DNA of 64,000 nt from Salinicoccus sediminis (GCF_000986795.1 NZ_LAYZ01000001.1:558001-622000); one strand, 5' to 3'; positions 24,676-36,141 are shown, counted from the stretch's first letter. The notes: generated by a model not told the origin, from the letters alone. Translations and numbers: made by a program.

Positions 24676-24700
24676 GCACAGATACGCCGATCTGTGCTCA
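24673..24700. terminator. bidirectional terminator between paaI and tyrS
   Basis: TGAGCACAGAT and ATCTGTGCTCA form a perfect 11-base stem around six bases. On the minus strand it is followed by seven Ts, a strong terminator for tyrS; on the plus strand it starts within the paaI stop. Confidence 0.85.
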
Positions 24701-24706
24701 GATAGA

Positions 24707-25993
<1,287 letters not shown>

Positions 25994-26007
25994 TTATATC
26001 ATCGCAA

Positions 26008-26215
26008 TAAAAAAAGCCCCTTACAAAAAGTAAGGGTGCTTTTATACACGGTACCACCATACATTTAACTCTTTTTGGGACAGAACGCTGTCCCGGACGC
26101 CCGGACACGGTTGATTGCAGTGTATTCACAGGGGGTGCGCACCGGTTTTCACCAACCACCGGCTCTCTAAATTGCACAAAACCCGCTACTTCTCTGCAGT
26201 CCAGTAAATATCAAT
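26008..26215 (-). promoter_or_regulatory. tyrosine T-box leader of tyrS
   Basis: The 423-base gap 25970-26392 holds this leader, the tyrS promoter and the pbp promoter. On the minus strand the T-box core GGTGGTACCG lies at about 26050-26059. It is followed by a terminator (26014-26041, CCCTTAC/GTAAGGG arms, then a run of seven Ts). A specifier-loop TAC codon (26122-26124, in GAATACACT) signals tRNA-Tyr. Uncharged tRNA-Tyr should bind and favour the antiterminator. Confidence 0.93.
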
Positions 26216-26223
26216 TTAGCAAT

Positions 26224-26252
26224 ATCATACAATTTAGTTCTTGTGAAGTCAA
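26224..26252 (-). promoter_or_regulatory. tyrS promoter
   Basis: TTGACT (26247-26252) and TATGAT (26224-26229) on the minus strand are 17 bases apart, just upstream of the T-box leader. Confidence 0.8.
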
Positions 26253-26365
26253 CCGCGGAAAGAAGTGAACTGCTAAATTCTTTTCATGTATATCTGCCAT
26301 ATGATAACATGAGGAATCGCATAAAAGCGGTGTTTATTCGTTAACTCCCCTACTTATTTCTATGT

Positions 26366-26371
26366 TATAAT
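26366..26371 (+). promoter_or_regulatory. -10 element upstream of the pbp gene
   Basis: A perfect TATAAT lies 21 bases before the pbp ATG. The best -35 is a poor TTAACT with a 19-base spacer, so only the -10 is well supported. Confidence 0.45.
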
Positions 26372-26392
26372 GACCGGTGACAGGAGGTAGTC

Positions 26393-28957
26393 ATGAAGAA
26401 GAACGACTTTTTAAATGATATTAAAAAAATGTTTTCCGGTGGTGATGGCGGTTCAGAGAAAGATAGGCTGAAGGGGTCATCATTCAAAGAAAAACTAAAT
26501 AATGCAACTGACCGTTTCAAACGGGCCGGTTCGCCGGCAAGAATAACATTCTTCACTGCTTATAATACTATATGGAATATTGTACTCTTCCTCCTCCTCT
26601 CCTTTACGCTGATCGGCATACTTGTCTTCAGCATTGGCCTCGGGTACTTCGCTGCCCTTGTCAATGATGAAGAGGTCGAACCCGCTGACGAAGTGAAAAC
26701 AGCATTGACGGAGATGACAGAAAGTACAACGGTCGCCTTCGGTTCCGGTGAATCCCTCGGCACACTGAGAGCGGACCTTATACGTGAACGTGTGGAATAT
26801 GATAATATCTCACCTTATGTCACTGATGCACTCATCGCTACAGAAGATGAGTACTTCTATGATCATAACGGCATCGTACCGAAAGCATTCCTCAGGGCGA
26901 CACTTCAGCAGGTCGGCGGTTCCGAGTCGGGGACGGGAGGCAGTACGCTTACCCAGCAGCTGGTCAAAAATCAGCTGCTCACAAACGAGACCACATTCGA
27001 CCGTAAGGCCACGGAACTGCTTCTCGCGTTCAGGGTCGAAAAACTACTTAGCAAGGAAGAGATTCTTGGAGCATACTTAAACGCTGTGTCCTTCGGACGT
27101 AATGCCAATGGCCAGAACATAGCGGGCATCCAGGCTGCGGCCGAGGGAGTATTCGGCAAAGATGCAGCGGATCTCAATCTGGCTGAAAGTGCATTCCTGG
27201 CAGGCATGCCGCAGAATCCTTATGCATATACACCATTTATGCAGGGGGGCGACGTTAAAAGTGAGGAGGCACTGCAGTCCGGTAAAAACCGTCAGTTGTT
27301 TGTACTGGAACGGATGCTCACAGAAGGTTCAATCACGCAGGAGGAATATGACGAAGCAGTCGATTATGACATCTACAGCAACCTGGCTGAAAGTGTAAGA
27401 GTGCCGAATCAGGATTATCCGTTCCTGACTGAAGAAGTGGAAAGACGCGGCATAGACATCATCAAATATCATATTGCCGAAGAAGAAGGCGTTTCAAGGG
27501 AAGATGTGGATTCAACGCCGCTCCTTAACCAGGAGTATACTCAAAAAGCGAATACGGCACTCCGAAATCAAGGGTACCATATTGAAACGACAATTGATAA
27601 AACCATCTATGACACGATGCAGAATGTAAAGAACAACTCTAATTATTACTACGGCAACAGAAGCATCCAGGAAGCCGAAGATGCTACGGAGGAAGAGCAG
27701 CAGGAAAGCAACCAGGAATTCGAGCATGAAATCGGCGCTGTACTGAAAGACAATGCATCAGGCAAGATATTAGGTTTTGTCGGCGGCAGAAATCATGAAA
27801 ACTCTTCCGTGAACCATGCCACACAGACTTCAAGGATGGCCGGTTCTACGATGAAACCGCTGATCACATACGGTCCCGCATTGGATAAAGGCATCATTGC
27901 ACCGGACACTGTGCTTCTGGACAAATTCTTTACGATTCCATCCATCAATTACAGTCCGAGAAACTACGATGTGGATGAGGAATTCGGTCTTGTTTCAGCA
28001 AAACATGCACTGAGCAACTCCTATAACCTGAGCACCCTCAGGTTATGGTCGGATGTTAGAGAGCATAACCCTCAGGAGTACTTCGACAAGATGGGCATGC
28101 CGCTTGCGGACACAATGTATGCGAATGAAAATAACCTCATTCCTTCATTGCCGCTCGGCGTCAACAACATGTCCGTTGAAGAGAACGTCGACGCATTCTC
28201 GACATTCGGCAATGATGGTAAAATGACCGACAGCTACATGATCGAATCCATCACAAGTCCTGAAGGCGAAGTGATCTATGAGCATGAGGGAAGCACCGAA
28301 CAGGTTTTCAAGGAATCAACAGCCTACCTGATGTCGGATATGCTCCAGGAATCGTTCCAAACAGGATCTGCCTATCATATTGAGGATTTCTACAACAGAT
28401 ATGATGACCAATTCGACTGGGCTGCCAAAACCGGAACTTCCAATTCGTTCATCGACTCCTGGTTCATGGGCTACAATCCAAAAGTGACACTCGGACTCTG
28501 GATGGGATATGACAGGAACATTCCGCAGGTTGCCAACCAGGATGCCGAACAGTACATGCACATCTATAACTGGAGGGACATGGCAACGGCACTCAGTGAA
28601 GCTGCACCGGAAGAAATGGGCGCCAACCAGAGCTTCAACCGCCCCGATTCCGTCCGTGAAGTGGAATATTGTGCATTGACGATGGAACAGGAGGACGACT
28701 GCAGCAGTAGCATGGATGAACCGATCGAAGGTCTTATCGCAGAAGATACCAAACTCTCTAACAAGAGCAGCCTGAGTGATTCTGAAATCCAACAGAGAAT
28801 GGGCGCTGCCTTCGATTCCGGTCTGAGCAATTCAGACCTTAGGGGCACTGTTACAAACACCTACGACAACAGATACACTGTCGGCCGTTCATCATCCGAT
28901 GATGATGACGATGATGACGACGATGACGACGATGACGATGATGACGACGACAACTGA
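26393..28957 (+). CDS. bifunctional penicillin-binding protein (transglycosylase/transpeptidase, PBP1A family)
   Basis: Peptidoglycan synthase of 854 residues. A basic cytoplasmic N-terminus precedes one membrane helix (about residues 62-88). The GT51 glycosyltransferase domain follows, with Glu151 in EDEYFYDH and the block GGSTLTQQLVKN. The transpeptidase domain carries Ser485 in AGSTMKPL, the SNSYNL (SxN) motif and K679TGTS. After about residue 750 comes a low-complexity Asp/Ser tail ending in 18 aspartates and one asparagine. AGGAGGTAG precedes the ATG. Its place between tyrS and fhs is conserved in staphylococci. The acidic tail is encoded by an imperfect GAY repeat and is unusual. Confidence 0.93.
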   Translation: MKKNDFLNDIKKMFSGGDGGSEKDRLKGSSFKEKLNNATDRFKRAGSPARITFFTAYNTIWNIVLFLLLSFTLIGILVFSIGLGYFAALVNDEEVEPADEVKTALTEMTESTTVAFGSGESLGTLRADLIRERVEYDNISPYVTDALIATEDEYFYDHNGIVPKAFLRATLQQVGGSESGTGGSTLTQQLVKNQLLTNETTFDRKATELLLAFRVEKLLSKEEILGAYLNAVSFGRNANGQNIAGIQAAAEGVFGKDAADLNLAESAFLAGMPQNPYAYTPFMQGGDVKSEEALQSGKNRQLFVLERMLTEGSITQEEYDEAVDYDIYSNLAESVRVPNQDYPFLTEEVERRGIDIIKYHIAEEEGVSREDVDSTPLLNQEYTQKANTALRNQGYHIETTIDKTIYDTMQNVKNNSNYYYGNRSIQEAEDATEEEQQESNQEFEHEIGAVLKDNASGKILGFVGGRNHENSSVNHATQTSRMAGSTMKPLITYGPALDKGIIAPDTVLLDKFFTIPSINYSPRNYDVDEEFGLVSAKHALSNSYNLSTLRLWSDVREHNPQEYFDKMGMPLADTMYANENNLIPSLPLGVNNMSVEENVDAFSTFGNDGKMTDSYMIESITSPEGEVIYEHEGSTEQVFKESTAYLMSDMLQESFQTGSAYHIEDFYNRYDDQFDWAAKTGTSNSFIDSWFMGYNPKVTLGLWMGYDRNIPQVANQDAEQYMHIYNWRDMATALSEAAPEEMGANQSFNRPDSVREVEYCALTMEQEDDCSSSMDEPIEGLIAEDTKLSNKSSLSDSEIQQRMGAAFDSGLSNSDLRGTVTNTYDNRYTVGRSSSDDDDDDDDDDDDDDDDDDN
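28898..28951 (+). repeat. GAT/GAC simple repeat encoding poly-aspartate
   Basis: Eighteen consecutive GAT or GAC codons at the 3' end of the pbp gene. The mix of synonymous codons suggests the amino acids, not just the DNA repeat, are retained. Length may vary between strains by slippage. Confidence 0.9.
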
Positions 28958-28961
28958 GAAT

Positions 28962-29001
28962 AAAAAAAGGTTAGCCGGGAATTTCCGGCTAACCTTTTTT
29001 A
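28962..29001. terminator. bidirectional terminator between pbp and fhs
   Basis: GGTTAGCCGG and CCGGCTAACC arms around six bases are flanked by an A-run and a T-run, so it works for both convergent genes. Confidence 0.9.
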
Positions 29002-29011
29002 TCGTCCCGCT

Positions 29012-30679
29012 TTAGAATAATCCTTTGGAATTGCCATCGGCGTCCACATCCATATGGACTGCAGAAGGCACTTTGGGCAGACCCGGCATGGTCATGATAT
29101 CACCCGTCAGCGCCAGAACGAATCCTGCTCCATTTTTGGCGATGAGCTCCCTTACGGTAACTTTGAAGCCGGAAGGTCTGCCGAGCAGTGATGGATCGTC
29201 ACTCAATGAATACTGCGTCTTAGCCATGCATACCGGAACGTCGGCCCAGCCGTGTCGTTCGATTTCTGCCAGCTGTTTTTTGGCTTTATCCGTGAAAATG
29301 ACGCCATCGCCGCCGTACACTTCCGTGACAATCTTTTCAATCTTCTGATCGATCGGAAGGTCAGTTTCATAAAGGTGTTTGAAATTCTGCTCCTGCCCAA
29401 GCACTTCCAGCACCTGCTCCGCGAGATCGGTTCCGCCAGCGCCGCCGTGTTCCCATACTTTGGTCAGAGAAACGCGCACGCCCTGTTCTTTGCACCAGTC
29501 AAGTACGAAGTTCCTTTCCTCATCCGTATCTGTAACGAAGTCGTTAAGCGCAACAACCGGCTCAACACCGAATTTGCGCGCATTCTCCACGTGCTTTTCA
29601 AGGTTTGCGATACCCGCTTTCAGAGCCTCCACATTGGCCTCACCAAGGTCGCTCTTCGCCACGCCGCCGTTCATCTTAAGTGCACGTATTGTGGCCACAA
29701 GAACGATGGCATCAGGTGCAAAGTTGCCTTTCCTCGCTTTGATGTCCATGAATTTTTCCCCACCGAGGTCTGATCCGAAGCCACATTCAGTAACAACGAT
29801 ATCAGCCAGTTTTCTGGCGGTGTTCGTTGCAATCAGCGAATTGCAGCCATGGGCGATGTTGGCGAACGGACCGCCATGGATCAATGCCGGGGTCCCTTCC
29901 ATTGTCTGCACAAGGTTCGGTTTTATCGCTTCTTTGAGAAGGAGTGCAAGTGCGCCTTCAACTTCAAGCTGGCCGACTGTCACCGGTTCTTTATCGTATG
30001 TGTAGCCAATTATGATATTCGCGATTTTTTTCTTGAGGTCGATGAGGTCAGTTGCAAGGCAGAGTACAGCCATGATCTCACTGGCGACGGTGATATCGAA
30101 GCCGTCTTCTCTCGGCACTCCGCGTGTTACACCACCGAGGCCGACGTTTATCTGGCGCAGTGCGCGGTCGTTCATATCCATGACACGCTTCCAGGATACG
30201 CGACGCGGATCGATATTCAGTTTGTTGCCGTGATGCAGATGGTTGTCGATGAATGCAGCCAGTGCATTGTTGGCAGTCGTGATTGCATGCAGGTCACCGT
30301 TGAAATGGAGGTTGATCTCCTCCATAGGCAGAACCTGTGCGTGACCGCCCCCAGTAGCACCGCCTTTTATACCCATGACCGGACCGAGTGCCGGTTCACG
30401 GAGCGCGACCATGACGTTCTTTTCAAGCTTATTGAATGCATCCGCCAAACCGACAGTGCATGTTGACTTCCCTTCCCCTGCAGGTGTCGGGTTCATCGCG
30501 GATACCAATACCACTTTGGATTTCGACTCATCGCCTTCCACCTTATGTATGTCGACTTTCGCCTTATACTTTCCATACATTTCGAGTGCATCCTGTGGGA
30601 TGCCCGCCTTATCAGCAATATCCTGAATCGGTCTGATTTCAGCTTTTGCTGCGATTTCCTGATCTGTCAGGTGTGCCAT
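29012..30679 (-). CDS. fhs: formate--tetrahydrofolate ligase
   Basis: ATP-dependent formation of 10-formyltetrahydrofolate from formate, feeding purine and formyl-methionine synthesis. The 555-residue length is standard. The P-loop is [14 protein letters not shown] (about residues 71-84), and family blocks are [19 protein letters not shown] and [17 protein letters not shown]-like bases precede the ATG. It is a single-gene unit between the pbp terminator and the end of acsA. The context is identical in staphylococci and says nothing special. Confidence 0.97.
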   Translation of the reverse strand: MAHLTDQEIAAKAEIRPIQDIADKAGIPQDALEMYGKYKAKVDIHKVEGDESKSKVVLVSAMNPTPAGEGKSTCTVGLADAFNKLEKNVMVALREPALGPVMGIKGGATGGGHAQVLPMEEINLHFNGDLHAITTANNALAAFIDNHLHHGNKLNIDPRRVSWKRVMDMNDRALRQINVGLGGVTRGVPREDGFDITVASEIMAVLCLATDLIDLKKKIANIIIGYTYDKEPVTVGQLEVEGALALLLKEAIKPNLVQTMEGTPALIHGGPFANIAHGCNSLIATNTARKLADIVVTECGFGSDLGGEKFMDIKARKGNFAPDAIVLVATIRALKMNGGVAKSDLGEANVEALKAGIANLEKHVENARKFGVEPVVALNDFVTDTDEERNFVLDWCKEQGVRVSLTKVWEHGGAGGTDLAEQVLEVLGQEQNFKHLYETDLPIDQKIEKIVTEVYGGDGVIFTDKAKKQLAEIERHGWADVPVCMAKTQYSLSDDPSLLGRPSGFKVTVRELIAKNGAGFVLALTGDIMTMPGLPKVPSAVHMDVDADGNSKGLF

Positions 30680-30756
30680 AATTTCATCTCCTGTATATAT
30701 AGATTACCCGGTCAAGCGGGCTCTTATCATCTATTATGCCATACTATTCAAAATAT

Positions 30757-30781
30757 TGCCCCCGGTAAATTACCGGAGGCA
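30757..30781 (-). terminator. probable terminator after acsA
   Basis: A TGCCTCCGGTAA/TTTACCGGGGGCA stem on the minus strand is followed by ATATTTTG. The T-run is weak, so some read-through into fhs is possible. Confidence 0.5.
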
Positions 30782-30794
30782 GAAGTTTGATTTT

Positions 30795-32507
30795 TTATTC
30801 ATCGTCCATGGATGACAAATCTCCGGCCGGCAGATCGAGCTCCCAGGCTTTCAATACACGTCTCATGATTTTACCGCTTCTCGTCTTAGGCAACTTATCC
30901 TTGAATTCGATTTCTCTTGGAGCAGCATGGGCGGCAAGACCTTCCTTGACGAACACCCTGATTTCCTCTTTGAGTTCATCGGTCTGGTCGAACCCTTCAC
31001 GGATTGCTATGAATGCCTTGACGATTTCGCCGCGTACGGGGTCAGGCTTACCGATGACACCGGCTTCCTGTACCGCCGGATGTTCAACCAGCTTAGACTC
31101 GATTTCAAACGGTCCGACCCTCTCGCCCGCAGTCATGATGACGTCATCGACACGGCCCTGGAACCAGAAATAACCCTCCTCATCCATGTATGCAGAATCC
31201 CCTGACACATACCAGTCACCGATGAAATAGGAATCGTATTTGGCATCATTCTTCCAAATTTTACGCATCATCGCCGGCCACCCTTTTTTAAGGGCCAGGT
31301 TGCCCATGCGGTTGGGAGGCAGCTCATTCCCTTCGTCATCAATGATGGCGGCTTCCGTTCCCGGCAACGGTTTGCCCATCGAACCCCCTTTGATGTCCAT
31401 GGACGGGAAGTTGACAATCATGTGGGCGCCCGTTTCAGTCATCCACCAAGTATCATGTATTCTCAGATTAAAGACTTTCATGCCCCATTTGACAACTTCA
31501 GGGTTCAAAGGCTCCCCTACTGAAAGTACATGCCGCAGGCTGGACAGGTCGTAATCTTTCACGATTTCATCCCCTGCACCCATCAGCATACGGAATGCCG
31601 TCGGTGCACTGTACCAGATTGTGATATTAAGGTTCTGTATTGCCCCGTACCATGCTTCCGGAGAGAATCTTCCGCCGACGACAACATTCGTTGCGCCGTT
31701 CAGCCACGGGGCAAATATACCATAGGATGTACCTGTCACCCAGCCCGGATCGGCTGTGCACCAGTATACATCATCCTCTTTCAGATCCAGCACATATTTG
31801 CCGGAAATATAATGCTGCACCATTGCCTGCTGTACATGCAGCACACCTTTTGGCTGACCGGTGGAACCGCTCGTATAATGAAGGATCATGCCGTCCTCTT
31901 TATCCAGCCATTCGATGTCGAATTCGTCTGAAGCGTTTTCAAAACTTTTGTCAAAATCGAGATAGTCCCCTTCCACACCATCACCGACAACAACCACTTT
32001 TTCAAGATTTGGAAGATCATCCATCGGAATGCGCGGCAGCAGCTCAGGTGTCGTGATGATGACTTTCGCATCACTGTTTTCAAGGCGGTCCCTTACAGCT
32101 TTTTCCATGAAGGCCTCAAACAGCGGACCGACGATGGCACCGACTTTCAGGGCACCAAGCAGCGAGAAGTAAAGCTCCGGGCTCCGGGCCATGAAGATGA
32201 ATACTCTGTCGCCTTTCACAACCCCCGCTTCATCCTTCAGTACATTCGCCGCTTTATTGGATGCTTTCTTCAGTTCATCAAAAGTATAGGAGGAGTGTGT
32301 TTCTCCGTTCTTGTAATGGAGCGCGACTTTATCAGCCAGTCCATTTTCAACATGCTTATCGATTGCTTCATAAGCCATATTGTACTTGCCTGTTTCATAC
32401 CATGAAAAGTTTTTTTCCACTTCATTCCAGTCAAAATTTTTGACTGCTTCATCATAATTTTTCAGATTGGGATTTTGATCCGTCGCTTCATAAAGTTCTA
32501 CTTTCAT
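30795..32507 (-). CDS. acsA: acetyl-CoA synthetase
   Basis: Acetate:CoA ligase (AMP-forming), 570 residues, the AcsA form of Bacilli. Motifs of the adenylate-forming family are LHYTSGSTGQPKG (phosphate loop), YWCTADPGWVTG and the C-terminal TRSGKIMRR. Lys546 in SGK is the catalytic lysine that AcuA acetylates in B. subtilis. It is divergent from acuABC, 104 bases apart, as in B. subtilis. With AcuA, AcuC and CcpA encoded next door, enzyme activity and expression are likely controlled together. Confidence 0.95.
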   Translation of the reverse strand: MKVELYEATDQNPNLKNYDEAVKNFDWNEVEKNFSWYETGKYNMAYEAIDKHVENGLADKVALHYKNGETHSSYTFDELKKASNKAANVLKDEAGVVKGDRVFIFMARSPELYFSLLGALKVGAIVGPLFEAFMEKAVRDRLENSDAKVIITTPELLPRIPMDDLPNLEKVVVVGDGVEGDYLDFDKSFENASDEFDIEWLDKEDGMILHYTSGSTGQPKGVLHVQQAMVQHYISGKYVLDLKEDDVYWCTADPGWVTGTSYGIFAPWLNGATNVVVGGRFSPEAWYGAIQNLNITIWYSAPTAFRMLMGAGDEIVKDYDLSSLRHVLSVGEPLNPEVVKWGMKVFNLRIHDTWWMTETGAHMIVNFPSMDIKGGSMGKPLPGTEAAIIDDEGNELPPNRMGNLALKKGWPAMMRKIWKNDAKYDSYFIGDWYVSGDSAYMDEEGYFWFQGRVDDVIMTAGERVGPFEIESKLVEHPAVQEAGVIGKPDPVRGEIVKAFIAIREGFDQTDELKEEIRVFVKEGLAAHAAPREIEFKDKLPKTRSGKIMRRVLKAWELDLPAGDLSSMDDE

Positions 32508-32611
32508 AAATGTAACTCCCCTTTTGTATTTTTCTTTTACAATTATTATTATATAATACTGGTGACGGATTTTTCAAAATATTTAAAACGGAAACTTCAG
32601 GAGGGCTTCTT

Positions 32612-33244
32612 TTGCGCCATATAAAGACGTATTATAAAGAAGATTACGAGGCACCGGATCAGTCATTTGTCATCGAAGGTCCCGTCTCCAGGAAAGACCT
32701 GGAAAAGTTTTCCTACGACGCGGGGCTTGATGCATTCCGACCGCCCAAAGAGCAGTTTGAAGCCATCAGGGAAATCGCAGACCTTGAGGAAGGCAGGATC
32801 ATCATCGCCCGTGAAGGCAGCCATATCGTCGGCTACGTGACATTTCTGCATCCCGATCCGATGGAGAGGTGGTCGGACGGCAAACTGCCCTATATCATGG
32901 AACTCGGCGCTGTGGAAGTGAGTTTCGACTATAGGAGCTTCGGGCTCGGAAAGCGCATGCTGCAGCTTGCGATGCTTGATGACTATATGGAGAACTATAT
33001 AACCATCACAACTGAATATTACTGGCACTGGGATTTGAAAAACAGCGGTCTTGATGTTTATGAATATAAAGATCTGATGATCAGGCTAATGGCTGCGAGC
33101 GGCTTCGAAGTGTTTCAGACAAACGACCCTGAAATCACCGGCCATCCTGCAAACACGCTCATGGCACGCATAGGAAAGAACATCACAGATGACCAGTTGA
33201 TGGAATTCGATAAGATAAGATTCAAGAACAGATTTTTCTTTTAG
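32612..33244 (+). CDS. acuA: AcuA, protein N-acetyltransferase acting on acetyl-CoA synthetase
   Basis: GNAT-family acetyltransferase of 210 residues. In B. subtilis AcuA acetylates and switches off AcsA. The GNAT acetyl-CoA region is around YIMELGAVEVSFDYRSFGLGKRML (residues about 92-115; the FGLGKR loop binds the pyrophosphate). The start is a TTG with AGGAGGG eight to nine bases upstream. It is the first gene of acuABC, with acuB 12 bases downstream, and is transcribed away from acsA. Confidence 0.92.
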   Translation: MRHIKTYYKEDYEAPDQSFVIEGPVSRKDLEKFSYDAGLDAFRPPKEQFEAIREIADLEEGRIIIAREGSHIVGYVTFLHPDPMERWSDGKLPYIMELGAVEVSFDYRSFGLGKRMLQLAMLDDYMENYITITTEYYWHWDLKNSGLDVYEYKDLMIRLMAASGFEVFQTNDPEITGHPANTLMARIGKNITDDQLMEFDKIRFKNRFFF

Positions 33245-33256
33245 GAGGATGTACAG

Positions 33257-33898
33257 ATGCTTGTTGAAAGGATAATGACTTCACCGGTATTCACTCTTAC
33301 GCCAGAGAATACCATCGAAGATGCGATGGATATGATGAGCCGGCACTCATTCCGGCACATACCGATTGTCAATGAAGACGAAAAGCTGACGGGTATCATT
33401 TCCGACCGTGATATCAAACTGACTCTCCCGTCGGTCCTGTCGGATGATGACCCTGAATTCAATCTGAAAGTACCGATATCACGCATAATGAGAAAACGGG
33501 TCACCTACTGCCATCCACTCGACTTCGTCGAGGAAATAGCAATGGATTTCTATCATTATTCGATAGGTGCCATGCCCGTCGTCTCCAGCAACAGGATTGT
33601 GGGCATCGTCACTCAGAAGGATATGCTCAATACATTTCTGGAACTTACAGGCATTACAGAACCCGGGTCCATCATCGAAGTGAATGTGGAGGACAGGACG
33701 GGTGTCATATATGATATCGGCAAAGTTTTCAAAGAACTCAATATCAGAATCATCAGTGTATCTGTATACAGAAACAGGGATATGAAGGGGTATAAGACGG
33801 TGGTACTCAGAATACAGGCAATGAATCCGGTCAAGGCAATAGAGAAACTGGAAGAAAAGGGATTCACGGTTGTGGATCCGATGCATTTGTACCAATGA
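33257..33898 (+). CDS. acuB: AcuB, CBS-domain and ACT-domain protein
   Basis: A 213-residue protein with two CBS domains (about residues 1-130: ERIMTSPVFTLTPENTIEDA and ISRIMRKRVTYCHPLDFVEE) and a C-terminal ACT-like domain (about 138-213: IEVNVEDRTGVIYDIG). CBS pairs usually bind adenine nucleotides. AcuB belongs to the acetoin/acetate acu operon but its exact task is not settled. AGGAGGATG precedes the ATG, and its stop overlaps the acuC start by four bases. Confidence 0.92.
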   Translation: MLVERIMTSPVFTLTPENTIEDAMDMMSRHSFRHIPIVNEDEKLTGIISDRDIKLTLPSVLSDDDPEFNLKVPISRIMRKRVTYCHPLDFVEEIAMDFYHYSIGAMPVVSSNRIVGIVTQKDMLNTFLELTGITEPGSIIEVNVEDRTGVIYDIGKVFKELNIRIISVSVYRNRDMKGYKTVVLRIQAMNPVKAIEKLEEKGFTVVDPMHLYQ

Positions 33899-35043
33899 AA
33901 AAGCCTTTGTACGTATACGATGATTCATTGCTGAAATACCGTTTCAACTCCACCCACCCATTTAATCAGATGAGACTCAAAATGACCACAGACCTTCTGC
34001 GGGCTGCAGATTTTTTACCAGAAGAGAATATCATAAAACCGCGCGGAGCCACAGATGAGGAACTTCTCCTCGTGCATAAAGAGGATTTTCTGGAAGCTGT
34101 CAGAGCAGCCGGAGAAGGGCGTTTATCCGAAGATAAAATGGAAAGCTACGGATTGAACACTGATGACACCCCCAGTTTCCAGGGGATGCACGAAAAGAGC
34201 AGGATGCTTGTCGGGGCGACGCTGACGGCGGTTGATGCTGTCATGGAGGGCAGGACGGATAAGGCGGCAAGCCTTGCCGGAGGGCTCCATCACGGTTTCA
34301 GCGGCAGAGCAAGCGGTTTTTGCGTCTATAATGATTCCGCTGTCGCCATAGAGTATATGCGCAGAAACTATGGCAAACGTGTAATGTATGTCGATACAGA
34401 CGCCCACCATGGAGACGGCGTCCAATGGATATTCTATGATTCCAGGGAAGTCATGACTTATTCCATCCATGAAACCGGCCGCTATCTCTTTCCGGGCACC
34501 GGCAGTCTTACCGAGCGCGGAGCCGGTGATGGGTTCGGGTTCTGTGTGAATCTTCCGGTGGATGCATTTACCGAGGATCAGTCCTTCATGAGTATTTTCA
34601 AGGAAAGTCTGGAGGCGGCAATCATAAAATTCAAACCGGATGTCATTCTTAGCCAGAACGGGGTCGATGCACATTACAGGGACCCGATGACACATCTTTC
34701 ATTGACATCCGCATCTTTTGAAGAGATACCAAGGTTTGTCTGTGAAATGGCGGATAAGTATACTGATGGCAAGTGGATAGCTGTTGGAGGCGGCGGATAT
34801 AATATATGGCAGGTCGTGCCACGGATGTGGGCGCAAATATGGCTTGCCATGACCGGCACCGAACCGCCGCGCGGAAGGCTGCCGCAAAAATACATGGATA
34901 AATACGCTCCGAAATGTCCGGTCGATTTTCCGTCAGAGTGGACAGATGATACACATGACTACCAGGAAATTCCCAGACGCCGGGAAATCACTGAAAAAAA
35001 TGAAAGTTCACTAAACCGGGCGATGCTCCACATAGAAAATTAA
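33895..35043 (+). CDS. acuC: AcuC, NAD-independent protein deacetylase
   Basis: Class I histone-deacetylase-like enzyme, 382 residues, that in B. subtilis removes the AcuA acetyl group from AcsA. Active-site blocks are GGLHHGFSGRASGFCVYND (tandem histidines), YVDTDAHHGDGV (zinc ligands) and the tyrosine region VGGGGYN near residue 305. The ATG overlaps the acuB stop (ATGA), showing translational coupling. A strong terminator shared with ccpA follows. Confidence 0.94.
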   Translation: MKKPLYVYDDSLLKYRFNSTHPFNQMRLKMTTDLLRAADFLPEENIIKPRGATDEELLLVHKEDFLEAVRAAGEGRLSEDKMESYGLNTDDTPSFQGMHEKSRMLVGATLTAVDAVMEGRTDKAASLAGGLHHGFSGRASGFCVYNDSAVAIEYMRRNYGKRVMYVDTDAHHGDGVQWIFYDSREVMTYSIHETGRYLFPGTGSLTERGAGDGFGFCVNLPVDAFTEDQSFMSIFKESLEAAIIKFKPDVILSQNGVDAHYRDPMTHLSLTSASFEEIPRFVCEMADKYTDGKWIAVGGGGYNIWQVVPRMWAQIWLAMTGTEPPRGRLPQKYMDKYAPKCPVDFPSEWTDDTHDYQEIPRRREITEKNESSLNRAMLHIEN

Positions 35044-35071
35044 AAGCAGCCGGATCCGATCCGGCTGCTTT
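35043..35071. terminator. bidirectional terminator between acuC and ccpA
   Basis: AAAGCAGCCGGAT and ATCCGGCTGCTTT are perfect 13-base arms around three bases, directly after the acuC stop. Confidence 0.85.
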
Positions 35072-35076
35072 CGATG

Positions 35077-36066
35077 TTATTTTGTCGTGGCACGGTATTC
35101 TATCTTGTAAGGCAGGATGACATTAGCCTCATCCACCGTCTCTTCATTCATGTATTTGGTCAGAAGCCTCATGCCAACGGCGCCGATATCGTAGAGCGGA
35201 AGCGCTATGCTTGAAAGCGGTGGTCTCACCATATTTACGAGTCTTGTATTGCTGCAGCTCAGCACCTGGATATCCTCCGGAATCCCAAGATCATGATCCA
35301 TTGCGCTGTGCAGTACGCCGATGGCTGTTTCATCACTCATGGTGATGACGACATCCGCTTTATGGGTACTGATCTCTTCGAAAACATCCTTGCCGGACTG
35401 GTAATCGGAACCGGCAGTAAGTATCAGACTGTCATCCGCTGACTTACCTGCATCCCGGTAGGCTGATTTGATCCCTTCCTCGATATGATTTTCGAGCTGG
35501 TCTGAATAGGATGCTTTCAGGAAGGCAATCCTGTTTGCACCCGTGTCCAGGAATTTTGTTGTTGCTTCTTTGATCGCTTCGAAGTAATCAATATTTACAG
35601 ACGGCAGGTTCTTATCCTTCTCGCTTGTACCGCAAATGACAACCGGTACATGGGAGTCTTTGATATCCGACAGAGTTTCTTCATTAAGTGCACCGCCGAG
35701 GAACACCACTCCATCCACCTGTTTGCTGACCAGGCTCAGGAATGAATCCCTTTCCTTCTCCGGATCATTCTCGGTATTTGTGATGATCGTCTGATAATTA
35801 TACATCTCGGCAATATCATCCAGACCTCTTGCAAGTGCTGAATAATAAAGATTGGAGATGTCGGGGATGATCACGCCCACCGTCGTGGTCTTCTTACTCG
35901 CCAGTCCGCGTGCAACCGCGTTGGGTCTGTAATTCAGACGCTCAATAACATCCTTCACTTTTTTACGGGTTTCGGGCTTGACGTTCGGATTGCCGTTTAA
36001 AACCCTGGATACTGTCGCCATTGAAACTTTTGCTTCCCTGGCAACATCATAAATTGTAACAGTCAT
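35077..36066 (-). CDS. ccpA: catabolite control protein A
   Basis: LacI-family global regulator, 329 residues, that binds cre sites with HPr-Ser-P when sugars are abundant. The N-terminal helix-turn-helix [23 protein letters not shown] and hinge [20 protein letters not shown] are typical, followed by a periplasmic-binding-protein-like core. The ATG at 36066 has GGAGGTG six bases upstream; the frame opens seven codons earlier with a GTG upstream of that site. A cre-like sequence lies 25 bases before the start. It probably acts on the cre sites at 4557 and 10911. Confidence 0.95.
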   Translation of the reverse strand: MTVTIYDVAREAKVSMATVSRVLNGNPNVKPETRKKVKDVIERLNYRPNAVARGLASKKTTTVGVIIPDISNLYYSALARGLDDIAEMYNYQTIITNTENDPEKERDSFLSLVSKQVDGVVFLGGALNEETLSDIKDSHVPVVICGTSEKDKNLPSVNIDYFEAIKEATTKFLDTGANRIAFLKASYSDQLENHIEEGIKSAYRDAGKSADDSLILTAGSDYQSGKDVFEEISTHKADVVITMSDETAIGVLHSAMDHDLGIPEDIQVLSCSNTRLVNMVRPPLSSIALPLYDIGAVGMRLLTKYMNEETVDEANVILPYKIEYRATTK

Positions 36067-36090
36067 ATTGCACCTCCGTGCTTTCACTCT

Positions 36091-36104
36091 TGAAAACGCT
36101 TTTT
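36091..36104. promoter_or_regulatory. cre-like site upstream of ccpA
   Basis: TGAAAACGCTTTTT matches the first eleven or so positions of the cre consensus but not the last two. Its place before ccpA suggests autoregulation, as known for staphylococcal ccpA. Confidence 0.45.
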
Positions 36105-36141
36105 ATATTATGATAACATGAACGGTCGGATTTCGACACAA

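Noticed and set aside
26216-26392. Extra small gene between the tyrS leader and pbp
   Set aside because: Only promoter elements were found; short frames lack ribosome sites.
28898-28951. Short tandem repeat as a CRISPR or mobile-element trace
   Set aside because: It is an in-frame GAY codon run inside the pbp gene with no spacers or flanking repeats.
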